A DNA stretch of 64,000 bases from Anthonomus grandis grandis. Lineage: Eukaryota > Arthropoda > Insecta > Coleoptera > Curculionidae. The position numbers and the translations under genes are program-made. Below are positions 22,441 to 34,379 of the stretch, one piece after another. The notes below the pieces were generated by a model, which had not been told where the DNA came from, made no database searches, and was given only the letters and a program-made list of their open reading frames with translations. The DNA lies in NCBI RefSeq assembly GCF_022605725.1, contig NC_065548.1, positions 38,929,131 through 38,993,130 of the forward strand, written 5' to 3'. The first letter of the stretch is position 1; every line of letters starts with the position of its first letter.

Positions 22441-22965
22441 GTATCGCAAATCTATATAATTTGTCTCTGATTATAAATGAGCGTAAGTGCCCCAAATGTC
22501 CTTTTTATTTTTTTAAGTCACATGATCAGAGAAAAGAAGCTCAGACTCGACATTTAAGCCTATTGATTTTATTGAATTTGTGATTTTTAACGTAGTATTA
22601 GCTATATTTATAATAAGATAAATTTAAGCTATCAATTTTTGATGTTCGCGATCGAAGACACTGAAGATTTGAGGTCATTTATCTTTAAGTTATAATCTTC
22701 AGAGAGTTTTACTATTTTTGCCAAATTGGCATTTATTAGGTAAGTTACGTTTGCTAGATCTCCTAATAGGAATGAGTAGTAGAGTAGTGTATAGTGTAGA
22801 GTTAGGTAGATAGGTATTGTATAGGCTCCTTCAGGTGGAGCTATATTTACATTTTCAATAATTATAAATTTATTTTCAAGAACAACTTGCTGCCTACGAT
22901 TACTAAGAAAATATTAAGAAATTCAACTGCTCAATCTGAAAATCTAATATAATGTAAAATTTGCA
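22441..22965. other. No gene recognised
   Basis: AT-rich sequence with short TAG-rich runs near 22775-22825. There are no coding or repeat motifs. Confidence 0.5.
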
Positions 22966-22969
22966 ATAA

Positions 22970-23265
22970 TATATTATATCTTTAAAAGATTAAAAACCTT
23001 TGAGTAATCTAGTAAAATGAAAATACTTACTTTACTGTAATCCGAGGACCATAGGAATTCGTCAATAACATCAACAATCGCCGTCGTGGAACTATGCTTT
23101 TTTTAAAAACAGAAATGTTTTACAGATAACGTTAATACATAATTTAACAAGAAAAACATGAACTTGAGTTTCAACTGATATTTCTAATATTCTTGATAAT
23201 GTCTGTAAAATACTAATAGATCGTAAATCGGTATACTCTACATGAGGATTAATACAAGATATTAC
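22970..23265 (-). pseudogene. LINE RT relic (fingers to motif A)
   Basis: The minus strand reads DLRSISILQTLSRILEI, then VETQVHVFL, then VIDEFLWSSDYSKV and ILLDYSKVFN with the first RT Asp. These are the DLRPISILPxLSKxLE and DYSKAFD blocks of the CR1/Jockey group. About 100 codons are recognisable across two or three frames, and no downstream GVPQGS or YADD block was found. It is separate from the next relic, which contains the same blocks. Confidence 0.65.
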
Positions 23266-24613
23266 TATACTAAACTATAACAAATAATTAAGAGTAAATA
23301 CAGTTTAAAAAATTTTAAATATAGGAATTTGTAATATTAAATTCGAAGGCAATAGGAATTCAAAGAAGTGCAGACTTCTCTAATCATTGTACCAACAACA
23401 AATGCCGAGAACTCTCATAGTATATAAACCTAGTACAACTAAATGAGAACAATTGCTAAAATAAATCAGTTGTACTATCCATGTTGGATATGGCTCATAA
23501 TTTTATTGGAAACTGATATATTGTAGGTCCTTAGCTAATTATAGCATTAACTTCAAATGTGAACTGCTTAGCTTTAAGCTTATTGTAAAGATAAGCTGTA
23601 TTTATGTAGCAGTATTAAAAGTAATAATAACAATATTACAATAGTTTAAAGTGATAGTATAAATAAAAATTTAGAAAAAATTGGGACGTTCTGCTAGAAG
23701 ATGAGAAAACCACCCTTGGCGATAAAGCCATCATAATAAGTAATGAGAAAAAACTTAAATTTTATACGAATATGCTGATACAAATTTATAGAGTTGGAAG
23801 TGAATGACCTTTTGAATAAAATCATATCATATAAAATAAGTATTTTAAAGGTGTTTTTACCTAAATGTTGCTCACAAAAATAGTTTTTTAACCTGATTTA
23901 AAGAAGATGTTATCAATGTTTCGCTAACAATTTTATAAATATATTTTCCAAGATAATTTTTTTATCAGTTAGGCCTATTTAGCCCATTTGTTTCTGGTAT
24001 ATTTAAGTGATCTGATTGCCTTTTTTGCTTAATTGCTTAATATATCGAAATGCAAATCTTTTTTAATTCCTAAAACCAGACTTATATAATATAGACAGCA
24101 TATAATAGAAAGTAAGTATCCCCTAAATTAATACTAACAGTAATTTTTATTATATTTTTTTACTGGTAATACATAAAAACTTGAATTTTTTAGAATTAAG
24201 CAACACATATTATTGCACGAAACAAGTGAAGGATATATATAAAAATAAATAGTAAATATCAAAAACCTTTAGAATAGACCAATAAAATTAAAAACCCGGT
24301 TAGTCCCTTAACGTTTGACTCAATAATACTAAAGAGCGGTGGCTATATATGTTAGACCTTTTTACAAATCCACATCGGATCTCAGAAATTACATTATACA
24401 GATCGTGTTTTCGTTCGTTACTTATAGGAAACCGCACAGAGGCGAAATTTTGCAACGTCGCGCGTGTACGAGTGCCTGCGACAGAGCACCGCCCCGGCCG
24501 GCCCGAGGACGGGATTAGTAAACATCTGACTTTCGTGGGAGCTGCGTCGTTTGGCGACAAAATGTCCGAAAATATTACGCAAAAATCCAGGCATTTTTAA
24601 AATATTTATTCTA

Positions 24614-24653
24614 ATGCGGGTTTTACAGACATGACAATGTGTAAAACCCGCAT
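24614..24653. repeat. 13-bp stem hairpin inside C1
   Basis: ATGCGGGTTTTAC (24614-24626) and its exact reverse complement (24641-24653) enclose a 14-nt loop, between the transposase stop region and the GC-rich end. The C2 copy has only a partial equivalent (GTGTAAAGCCTGCAT near 46900). Confidence 0.85.
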
Positions 24654-24799
24654 AGAATTGTCATTTTAAAATGTTTAATATGCTGTGTTTTGCATAATGA
24701 AAATTAAAGCGTTATTCTAATAAAAAATAAAATATCAACTCTGATAAAAAATCAAAAATAAAACTCTAATAAACAAACTTAACAACATATCATTTTTTA

Positions 24800-25885
24800 A
24801 ATAAAAGGTTCAAATAAACCGCCTTCTTTTACTAAACAAAAACTTAACCCATCGTAATAGCTATTTCGCACCTCCAAAAGAGTTTCAGGTAAAATGGAAT
24901 TGGCACCTTTGAAAATTTTATTTCGCAACTCCTCTAAATTGGTTGGCCTACTAAATTTATGCTTGTAAATGGTCTGCTTAAGGTAACCCTACAGATAAAA
25001 GTCATTTGGAGACAAATCTGGAGATCTAGGAGACCATTCAATATCGCCAACTCTACTAATAAGGCGGTTAGGAAAAGTATTTGTTGAAAATTATTTTACC
25101 CTAGCCGCGTTATGAGCAGGACAGCCATCTTGCTGAAAATAAACCAATCCCAGGTCTACATCAGGTAGGATTTGAATGGCAGGAAGAACTTGGTTTTGCA
25201 GCAACTCAAGGTTCTTTTGGGCGTTAAAAGTGCCATCAATAAAAAATGGCCCTATAACATTGTCGCCCAAAATACCTGCCCAAACATTTAATTTCTGAGG
25301 ATACTGGGTACAAAACTGAAAACTTCTGTGCTCGTTTTCCTGAGACCAATAACGAACAATGGAAGGATTGTGTTTGCCATGTAATGGAAAAGAAGATTCA
25401 GATCAGAAAACAAAATATTTTTTAAAAAATTTTCGTTTTCATTTGCCTTTTCCATCATGGTTTCACAAAATTCCATTCTTCGCCACTGGTCTTCGAGAAA
25501 TATTTCCTGAGTTTTTGAATACTTGAAACATTTGTACTCATATTTTTTCCAGATACGAGCAACAGTTTTATTCCCAGTTCCTCTCCAACACTTCTAGTGG
25601 ACCGTGTCGAATCAAGTTCTAGGGTACTGCAAACCATTTCTTCCCGCCGTTCTATATCCTGGACCACTTCAACAGGTGGTTCTTGACATTTTGTATAGCA
25701 TTTTTTACAATCTTGAAGACAAAATATGTCTCAAAATTTGTAACCACATTTAAAACCGTTTTTGCACAAGAAATCGGTCTATTCTCAAATGTCACTGAAA
25801 ACAAATCTCTACATTGTACTGCCGAATTGCCTCCATAAAACCATTTTGTTAGTTGAATTCTTTCGGAAGGGGTATAAACAGCCAT
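24800..25885 (-). pseudogene. C1 transposase, DD41D type, many lesions
   Basis: It starts at ATG 25885 with MAVYTPSERIQLTKWFYGG and CRDLFSV (helix-turn-helix). Then come VQDIERREEMVCSTLELD, YSKTQEIFLEDQWRRMEF, ILFSDLNLLFH (first Asp), LGLVYFQQDGCPAHNAARV (second Asp) and IEWSPRSPDLSPNDFYL (third Asp). The tail is IYKHKFSRPTNLEELRNKI. I count 41 residues between the second and third Asp, allowing one stop within. Several frameshifts and stops are present, so it is dead. The N-terminus MAVYTPSER differs from the MVYxxAER of copies A and E. Confidence 0.85.
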
Positions 25886-26169
25886 AGTGAAAAAAACACA
25901 AAAATAATGCTCAAAAATTATTAATGCAACGTGCGGTAACTCAGCAAAGTGAGGTCTGCTGACTCCCGGTTCAAAAAATAAAAATGAAAAATTCCGCCGC
26001 CTGCAAGCCGCAACCAAGCGGTGTTGCCATTATTTTGGGTAATACGTAGCTCAATATAACACGGTCTGTATATTATAACAAAATTATTTACTTGAATATC
26101 CAATTTCTTTTCAAAGACCTTAGACAACGTTGAGAATATTGAATTGGGAATTTTGCTAGATTATGCCTA

Positions 26170-28330
26170 TTTATTTTTTTCCTATTTATTATTATTAGCA
26201 AAAATTTTTGTTTATTTTAGCATATGTAATATTTAACGCCGTTAAAGCATAGAAATTATCTGTACCCCCAGACTTTGATAATTTGTATGGAGTTATTAGC
26301 TCTATGAACATCTTTGACGTTGGAGAATATCAGATTAAAAGATTATGATTGTATTATAAAAGGTAACCACTTTTTTTTCGTCTTTCCTTAGTGACAATAT
26401 TTTACATAGTTATGAAGTTTGGATGCTTTTTAAATAAGTTCTTAGTATATATCTCCACACTTATTAAGTGCGGAGAAGGTATATTTTTATGTTTTTCACA
26501 TTTAATGTGAAAAAGAAATTCCAGTTTTCGCAGAATTATTTTATGAACTAAGGAATTTAATAGAGTGGCTATATGCTACAAAAACGAAATATAAAATGTG
26601 ATTTCCTAATACAAGATCACCTAACTTTAAAAGATTTTTAGGAGTGTTGAAACACTGTAAATAGCATGGTTCACCAAAAATATCATGGGTATCGTCAGCT
26701 ACATCTATTTATAATCTAGAAATCAGTACCAGAAGAGGAAATACCAAATATATTAGAAATTATATACTCTATGATTATAAATTAGCAAATCATATTATTA
26801 TTAGTGACTAGATTGTTTAAACTTTAAAAAAAATTTTGTTGACTATACGAACTTGATAAATAAGTTTTTTTAGTTGCCCTGTTTACGAAAGATCTCTTAA
26901 CAGAAAGTTCCATTAAAGAAAGTCTGAATAATATGTGTTTTAATTATTCACAAAGTAACAAAATTTAACGTAAAAAATAAAGTAATTAAATAATTGTATA
27001 AAATGTCGTAAATCTTTCCTATTTTTTAAGGCAGATTTTATTAATTTTATAGCACCTTTGTTATCGTGTATTTGCGTTCTTTCCTCCAGTTTAAGTAAGT
27101 GTATCCTATACTTTGTCCACTTGACTTAATCCCGATCCTTCTATAAGACCCTCGACTTAAACGAAGGCTGCTTTTAATTGCAGATGGTAAAGTCGGAACG
27201 CAAGAAAATAGTCGAGAGGAATAAAAACTAGTCGACTGAAAAAAAACGAGTAGCGGTCGTAGACGTAAAGTGTTGACGAAGAACTTTTACACAGCATTTT
27301 AAGATTGCGCACAGAAAAGAGAAAAGAGTGGGCTAGATGGATAAGGGCTATTATATTTAAGTGCTGAAAACTTTAAAATATGCTTGAGTTACAGATTTTA
27401 ATCAGAATATATTAAGCGCATATAGTTAAAATTATTTAAAAAAAGACATTAATAATATGCTCTTTTGCATAATAATTTATTCATATGAATTAATGTTAAG
27501 TATTAAATTAAATTATATATTTTTTAACCTTTTGGTTTTGGTTAGAAAAAATGTTTATATTTTGTATTGTTAACTCAATAATTTTAATATAGAACCGAAG
27601 GTTAATGAAAGCTTGTTCAAGAAATTCCACTTTTCGCTTTTACTAGGAAAGCAATAACTCCGGCGGCAATAGTATATGCGAGTTTGAAGTGTGTTTTCTT
27701 TGATTTCTATGACTATGCCATTTATCTTTCCCTGTCAAGAAATTTCACTTAGAGAGCTAAGTAATGTTTCTACAGATGTTTGCAATAATTTTTGATATAA
27801 GTAAAAGATAAAGGGTACATTTCTATGTGTGTATTCGTAACGGCTTGTCAATTTTGTCAGGGTGACATAATTGAATATTTTTGGTCTTCTTATTTAAACT
27901 CCTCAGGAGGGGTAGGTCTTACCCTTAGAATCAAAAATAGAAATGGGGTTCAAAAATGATTTTCTATTTATTGTTTATTTGAAATCAATAAAAACGTATA
28001 TTTAAACTTTGTATTTTTGTAAGACAAATTTCTACAATAATACACATGGGATCTACTTACAAACTAACTTATAAGTTATTAAAATGTTTCTATTTTTCTA
28101 CAAATAATAATAAAGCCTGTTTCTGAACTTCTCCCGTATATTTCAGAAAATTTCACCAGGAATTGACCAGCATTTTGCAATTCGCTTTTTAGGATCAGCA
28201 ATATGAATAGGCGATATTTTACACACATGTAAGATGCATTTAAGATATCACTTAACTCTTATACTAAGATAATATTCACAGAACTGTGGTACTTATGAAA
28301 ATACCTCATTACATTTTGCTAAAAATCACA
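26170..28330. other. AT-rich stretch, no gene recognised
   Basis: No coding motif or paired termini were seen on either strand. A slightly GC-richer patch near 27080-27330 holds only short ORFs. Confidence 0.5.
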
Positions 28331-28899
28331 GAATAGATTTCACACTAGCCGACACGACACGACAACAATGTCCGTAGACACATAATCTCAAGTGATTCAT
28401 AGGCACGCTTTCACACTAAACGATATAAGACAAGGACATATCGCCAAGCAGCAGTTACTCCACTAGTGTCGTCAACGATTTTTTGGTAGTTTAAATTAAT
28501 TTCATCTATGAATATATTCTTAAAACATAATTCTTTTTTTAACAAAACTGGCCGGTTTCAAATATGATTTGGTAATATTAAGTAAATAAGTGGAATAAAA
28601 GCCCTGAAGACAAATGAAAATAATAAAAATACTTATTGTAATATTATCTGCCAAGTTTGGTCTGATTTAATTTTTGGACGATGGTTATAAGGAATAATAA
28701 TATTGTTGCTTTATTTTTAACAGACCTTAAAATTTTTGTTAGCTGCTGGGTAATTGACCTGCGTTGCTAACAAAATAAATTGCAAAATACGCAGCTTTTT
28801 CGGTTCTTTTAGTTAAGTGAGTTTAAGCAAGTGGTAAGTTTTCCAATTTGGAGATATAATTAGATCTTTTGTGCAAAAGGCATCTTTTTCTTTGCATTA

Positions 28900-29450
28900 T
28901 ATTATGTAAAGTAATTCAAGCATTTATAATATTTTTTTGTAAAATCTTTATTGATCCGTAAAATATTCTAAAATTGTCGCTTATAATTCCAAATGCGCAT
29001 TCCACATAACTATGAGCTCTTATGTATTCAGGTTATCGGCAACAATTACATAAATAACTTTTAAGTTTATTTCTTACGGCAAACGTCTTGCGTTTAAGTC
29101 AAATTCATTATTTATTAGTCTTCGACACAATTCAGTATTTTGAATAATCGAGGAATCACAATCCTTCCGATATGCTGCAATATCCACGAATAGAAAACTG
29201 TAATTGGCATCGGCAATTACTATAATATATAAATATATAATACAAAACTACAGAATAATATTTCTAATAATTAAAATTAATCGATTCTACTAGAGAAAAG
29301 TTTTTAATTCTAATATGCTTCCCGTCCATAGCTCCAAGATATCTGGAAAAAATTAACCCTTTGTTGGAAAATTTCGGAAATTTTTTTCGATCCTTATGGT
29401 GAGCGATAAGTGCATTGAAATATATATCAAATTTAGATACACACAAATTT
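28900..29450 (-). pseudogene. Harbinger transposase relic (DDE_4 superfamily)
   Basis: The minus strand reads FSNKGLIFSRYLGAMDGKHIRIKN at 29400-29310, the GAxDGKH catalytic block. ADANYSFLFVDIAAYRKDCDSS follows near 29220-29150 (second Asp region, DANYxFxxVDVG in relatives). SYVECAFGIISDNFRIF near 29000 is the ENAFG block carrying the catalytic Glu; the residue order here is V-E-C-A-F-G. One break separates the first two blocks. The N-terminal half and the companion Myb/SANT-like gene of Harbinger were not found with confidence, though SIFWTDREC near 29900 is suggestive. Confidence 0.8.
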
Positions 29451-30758
29451 TATATTTTTGCTTAAAGTAGATACCCCAATTTCATAATTATAATGCAATC
29501 TCGATAGCTCGATAGCTAAATATGTAAAAAAAATCTTCAATTAGTTAATTACTCTTTTTTTGCAAAAGATATTATTTTACCTAAATGGCAAATATAAGGG
29601 ACTATTTTTTTAGACCTTTACGAATAAAAAGTGCCCAACGAACGTAAAAGCGTTATTTAAATAGTGACTATTTTCAATTTTTACTTACGATACCACAGAC
29701 AGTAATTTTAATCAGGTTTAAACAGAATACCACAACACAGACGGTGTGTTAACAATATCTGTAACAACTATATCTTCGCGTCATTAACCTCTCAACTATC
29801 AAGTGAACGTCAACCAAGTCGTCAAATGTAATGAACCCTGCTGTTCAGAAAATGCTTCCCATTTACAGCATTCTCGATCAGTCCAGAAAATGCTAGTAGC
29901 ATCCTTTGTTCCATATGAGTAATTAATTAATGGATTTTGAGATAGAAGTGTTAACGACTATTAACAAAATTAAAGAACACAGCATGAGTAAATTTTAAGT
30001 AATCCATCACAATGGCAGCATGTTGGCGTTTTACAGCCTTCACATGCAATGATCTTATTACACTTTGAAAATTCGCTTCAAACTTCGGATTATCAATCAC
30101 CTATTCCAACATATGAGATGAAACACCAACGACAAAAAAACTTCTTAAATATATATTATATTATATCTTAAATATATATTGACAAATTATGTAAGAAACA
30201 AGTAACAACTATTTTGACCTTCCTCAATAGTATCTTTGGTATTTTTTTTTTTAAATATTAGCTTCTATTTAAGTTTTCTTGCATTCATTTGAGGTGAAAC
30301 TTTAATTAAACTTTAAAAAATTAAATAAACTGTTTTTTTATAAAAACCGATAAAAAAACCTTACTTCATTGTAAATATTAGTTTTTCTTTAGCACATTAG
30401 AAAGCTAGTACCTTGGCTCTTGAACTTAAGAACATCTTCTAATATATAATCAAAAGTATTGCTGATACAAGAATAATTAATAAACTTGTTTGGGCTAGTT
30501 GTGCACTTTTCAAAAAAAGCATAATAAGCATAGTCTAGATATCTCACTTTTATTATGGGATGTACCCAAATTTTTTTTTGCTTATTTCTTTGCATGCGTC
30601 TTAGATATAATAATAATATTTGTTAACTGTCGCCTTGAACTTTTTCTTAAAGCACACGGTAACTGCAAGTTCCATCTTATTGCATGTGTAAATATTTAAA
30701 TATGTTCTGGTGACACGACAGCATCATAACACGATTATATTTTCTTTGTGACGTTGTA

Positions 30759-30782
30759 GTGTCGGCTAGTGTGAAAACGCCC
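30759..30782 (-). repeat. Right TIR of the Harbinger relic
   Basis: Read inward: GGGCGTTTTCACACTAGCC then GACAC, matched by TTTCACACTAGCCGACAC at 28338-28355. Confidence 0.8.
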
Positions 30783-30789
30783 AATTTCT

Positions 30790-31330
30790 TCATCTACTTC
30801 AATTCAGGCGTAGGAAACTCAAAACCTATATGTCAATAGTCTGGTTAATAATATTTCTACAGGTACCACTTTAGTACAATTTATAGCCTTTGTACTTAAA
30901 ACGGTTACACAGATCGTATATTAAAACCTCAGTTTATCCAGACCCAACATTTTGATGAAAGTGCCTATTCTGTTGGAAATATGCTCGGAATAACCCTATA
31001 AGCTGTTATATATTTAAAACATCATAACATCCATCCTAAAACCTGATAACATAGATTTACTCTCGGAGCCGAAATACTTCCATTCATCGTAGTCATGTAC
31101 AATTTCCATGTTAATGGAAAAGAGAAGGACTTTCGAAAAGGTACCAGGTTCGAAGAGGTTATGGTTATCCGCCAATTTTTTAACATTCGTGAGTCACTTG
31201 ATAATAATTTGAGAAGGGCAATGGAAAGCATAGCATAAATATTTAGTATATGATAATATACAACATACAAACTTCATTTGGTAATGACAAATGTCACTAT
31301 TATGCCTCTATATACCTGTGTTCTCTAATA
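30790..31330. other. No gene recognised
   Basis: Short ORFs only; nothing family-like. Confidence 0.5.
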
Positions 31331-31334
31331 AAGC

Positions 31335-32392
31335 ATGAAGGTTGCATAACTGAATGTAAGATCGGTTTTCCATAGTTTTTATGAGTTTATCTTATTCATT
31401 GTTGAGAATGATTTCGATGTTGTTATATTAACCGAGACGTGGCTAAGCAATAATTTATCTATTGATACACTAAGCATCCATGGATACTGTTTTTATAATA
31501 AGGATCGATTTGCTACAGGTGGGGGAGTTGGTGCCTATGTAAAATATAATGTAAGACACACAACTTTTGATTTCAATTTTCAAACATCTGATCAACTAGA
31601 ATACAACTACAACTAGAACATAAATATAAACAATATGATTATAAATGATCTTGAAAACGTAATATCTGAGACATTTCTTTAAGCGGATATACTTTTGTAC
31701 GTGGGAGTTGTACTTTTGTACCTTTTAATTTATCTAATTCTATACTGGATACTTCTGAGTGTTATGGTCTGCAACAGCCTATAAACTTGCCTACTAAAGT
31801 GATGGAGACCTCAAGCGCACTTATTAAGCCTATATTAATTAATAATTTTGATTTAATGAAACAATATGATACGATATCTTTAAATGCAATAACTTTGTTT
31901 GTTAGTTTTGTTATGATAATTTGTCTCCTAATAATACAAAAGCACCTCCTAGAATATTCTCTTCTATATTCTCTAGATTTAATCAATTTAAATTTGTTAA
32001 TGATCCCTTAGATGAATCGTGGCATCAAATTTTATGGTTAATGGTTTTATGGTTATCAATTTTAACTTTTTGATAAGCATGCTTCCATAATAGAGGTTCG
32101 AACAACAAAATCAAAATCTCTAACGAAAGGAACTTTGATGAAAATGTGAATGATGAAAATGATGAAATTGGTCACCTTAAAGTTCTTAAACTGTTGAGCG
32201 ATAAAAGTTATAGAAAAATGAAATCGAAGGCTGATCGTTGATTTTATAAATGGATTCATAACCAGGCATTATTTGCCACTAGAGCTGCAAAAAAGAGATA
32301 TATTATAAATTCTTTTTAATTAACAATACAGCTAAACTCTGGAAAACTCTTCAAGCTTTAAATATTCGCTCACAGAAAAAAACACATTATAA
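31335..32392 (+). pseudogene. LINE endonuclease and linker relic, plus strand
   Basis: The plus strand reads LFIVENDFDVVILTETWLSNNLS and then GGGVGAYVKYNVR (endonuclease), with CYGLQQPINLPTKV near 31765. LFDKHASIIEVRTTKS comes next, followed by NQALFATRAAKKRYIIN and LWKTLQALN in the linker. These are successive blocks of CR1/Jockey-type ORF2. The RT is absent because the sequence changes at about 32393 into the truncated Tc1/mariner copy D1. The frames are broken in at least four places. Confidence 0.75.
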
Positions 32393-32399
32393 AAATTCC

Positions 32400-33420
32400 T
32401 TTTGAACGTTGATTATGACATCTGGAGTTATTTTTCTAATTTCCTGGCGTATTTCTTCTTTTAAATCTTCTAAGCTCGCTAAGTTACTAACATACACTTT
32501 ATTTTTTAAGCATACCTATAAAAAGTAATCGAGGGGAGTTAAATCTGGTGATCTGGATGGCCATTCAATGAACCCTCGTCTACCTATCCAACGATTTGGA
32601 AAAACTTCACATAGATAATTGCGAACGGGTAGAGCATAGCGTACCGGGTACTCCGTCCGGTACTCCATCCCGGTACTCCGTCTTGCTAAAAAAAAAAATC
32701 ACGTTGGTGCATGTCGGGTCCATCCAGATACAAAGTTTTCAGAGCGGGGATAAGATTATTTTAAAGAAACTCCAAATACCTCTCACCAGTGAGAGTGTCA
32801 CCAAAAAAGTAAGGTCCTAAAACTCTTCCTTCCACTATACCGCACCACACATTAACTTTTTAAGGGTATTGAGTATAACATTCTGTGAACCAATCGGTCG
32901 CCCAGTTTTGACAATTCTGTCTGTTCATATAGCCGTTTAGAGTAAACGTTGCTTCGTCAAAAAATATAATCCATTTTACAAAATTATTATTATCATTACA
33001 TAATTGCTGCATTTGCTCACAAAATTTATTTCGGCGCTGAAAATCATCTTCCGATAGCTCTTAAAGTAGGAATATTTTATATGGGTGGAACTTTCCTTTT
33101 TTCAATACTTTATGCATAGTAGATCACGATAAATTAACATTAGAAGCCGTGCCTGTGATTGTGGCTTTAATATTATCTTGGACCGTTAACAGAATGTTCT
33201 TTATTACAGAACTGATCTTCTTTAGTTATTAAACCCCGACCAGCTTTTTCAGTATCCGGAACATGAATTCACAAAACTTTGCTTTAACTCTGCTTACCAT
33301 TCTTTGGGTTATAATAGGTGACCTATCAGGATGAGTTGCATTAATCCGATCCATTAATCCATCTCCAAAACCACTCATGCACAAGATTTCGACTCTTTCA
33401 CGTTCGGTTAATTTTCTCAT
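32400..33420 (-). pseudogene. D1 transposase with a repeat at the catalytic Asp
   Basis: It starts MRKLTERERVEILCMSGFGD at 33420, with NATHPDRSP and VSRVKAKF (helix-turn-helix). Downstream are FDEATFTLNG-like and NWATDWF-like blocks read from the complement of 32880-32990. The catalytic QQDG codons near 32690 are run into by a 12-13 bp tandem repeat. WIGRRGFIEWPSRSPDLTPLDYF is approximated at 32530-32595, and KNKVYVSNLASLEDL near 32500. It has many lesions and the last 30 or so residues are gone. Confidence 0.8.
32647..32684. repeat. Triplicated 12-13 bp unit at the DG catalytic codons
   Basis: GGTACTCCGTCC, GGTACTCCATCCC and GGTACTCCGTCTT follow head to tail. In D2 the same position reads AGATAGAGCTCCGCC once. 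On the coding (minus) strand the expansion begins in the codons for the catalytic Asp-Gly. Confidence 0.85.
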
Positions 33421-33601
33421 ATTTCATACAATAACAGTAGGTTGTGTACTTACTAATAAAACGCAGGATTACACTGTTTTCGTTTCTCAAAAAGAATAAA
33501 AACCGCTTGCAAATGTAAAAATACTTTAAGTAGTTGCACCAAAAAACATTCACTTTTTGACACCGACAACAACAACTCGAAAAACAAAATACCAACATTT
33601 A

Positions 33602-33924
33602 ATTTAGATAGCTATTTCTTTAATTTTACATTTTATCATCATTTTTCGTTCAAAATTGCTTATGTAACCACTATTCATTTGTACCATATCCCTTGTAAAA
33701 AAAATGCGTTCTTTCTGATTCTGCATTAAAAAATGGTGGTTTCCATTTAAAAAATATATTGATGACGTCATATCTTTTTTTTTTTGAGTTACCCTGTATA
33801 TATAATTTTTACGTAGAAAAATCCTAAACAAAATATAATTAAATTCGACAGGTTCGGGCGTTTTTTTTTAGAAACGGTCCATTTCATTTTTATTGAATTT
33901 ATCCGCTACTTTACGGATGCACTG
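33602..33924 (-). repeat. Retained TIR of copy D1 (inner and outer parts)
   Basis: The inner part (33602-33796) and outer arm (33797-33924) are both near-identical to the right end of D2 (about 43822-44138). They include the GACGTCA(T)ATC-type inner string and the outer GGTTCGGGCG string. Confidence 0.85.
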
Positions 33925-34379
33925 TATATGCTTATAAGAAAGTGGTAACGATTTGTACTCTACTAACATATCCTAGTATACTTCATTTAATAAGAAAAAA
34001 TAAAAAATCGGTTTTATAATCAGTTAATAGTATATTATTAGATTAAATTATGAAAAAATTAGACTATTTCAAAAAGTTGCGCTATATCGTATATGGTGCG
34101 TAATTCGCAAATCTACCACTTCAGTGTTTATGGCGAAGTAATTATTATTGGCCATAAGTAAATGGTAGTTTGGTGATCAGTGACATTGATATAGAGTAGT
34201 TTAGTGCATTATTAGGTACTTTCACACTTTTTGAAATTTTTAGAAGCAGACAACTTGATTCAAGATCACTGGATTAATGTGAATCTAAGATGATGTAAAT
34301 TTCTAAGATAAGACAAAACCATTATAACCTTTATAACCTATTTCTTTCTCTATTAAAACTTAATACAAAAACAATAATG

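Larger units (their letters stand above)
24399..26068 (-). mobile_element. Tc1/mariner-type element, copy C1 (1670 bp)
   Basis: It is bounded by TA at 24397-24398 and 26069-26070. Both ends start CAGA(T/C)CGTGTT, with weak similarity continuing to GTTGCCAT-like strings about 50 bp in. The ends are shorter and less alike than in copies A, B, D and E. It carries a transposase on the minus strand. The terminal 200 bp at the 24.4-kb end are markedly GC-rich. Copies C2 (46075-47094) and C3 (62298-62660) belong to the same family by their shared ends and protein. Confidence 0.85.
24200..26165 (-). pseudogene. LINE RT relic split by Tc1/mariner copy C1
   Basis: Right of the inserted element (26165-26069) the minus strand reads IPNSIFSTLSKVFEKKLDIQVNNFV, the RT fingers block. 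Left of it (24397 downward) it resumes with ISEIRCGFVKRSNIYSHRSLVLL and a decayed SILKVFD, equivalent to FRSGHS...TALL and YSKAFD in the intact ORF2 at 1415-4195. The two halves are in the right order and on the same strand, so the LINE was already present when C1 inserted. Only motifs upstream of YADD are recognisable. Confidence 0.65.
28332..30782 (-). mobile_element. PIF/Harbinger element relic
   Basis: The right end, read inward on the minus strand, is GGGCGTTTTCACACTAGCC. The left end retains TTTCACACTAGCCGACAC from 28338, an 18-bp match, but its outermost bases are altered. GGGC termini are typical of Harbinger. The expected 3-bp TWA duplication is not visible, consistent with decay of the left tip. 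Subterminal CGACAC and TTTCACACTA-like repeats recur near 28350-28480. Inside is a DDE_4-type transposase relic on the minus strand. Confidence 0.75.
32393..33924 (-). mobile_element. Tc1/mariner-type element, copy D1, truncated at 3' end
   Basis: Read on the minus strand, the intact end lies at 33924 beside TA (33925-33926), with terminus CAGTGCATCCGTAAAGTAGC. A second terminus, TA plus CAGGGTAACTCAAAAA, lies inside it at 33796. The other end is missing: the transposase frame stops at VQKEF near 32403, where LINE sequence begins, so the distal TIR was lost by deletion or recombination. Its arm and inner TIR match copy D2 closely. Confidence 0.85.

Noticed and set aside
24349..24600. 83-codon plus-strand ORF in the GC-rich end of C1
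   Set aside because: It crosses the element boundary at 24399 and is absent from C2. An open frame is expected in GC-rich sequence.
29880..30070. Myb/SANT-like companion gene of the Harbinger element
   Set aside because: Only a short SIFWTDREC-like string was seen, with no repeat of the Trp spacing. Too weak to list as a gene.
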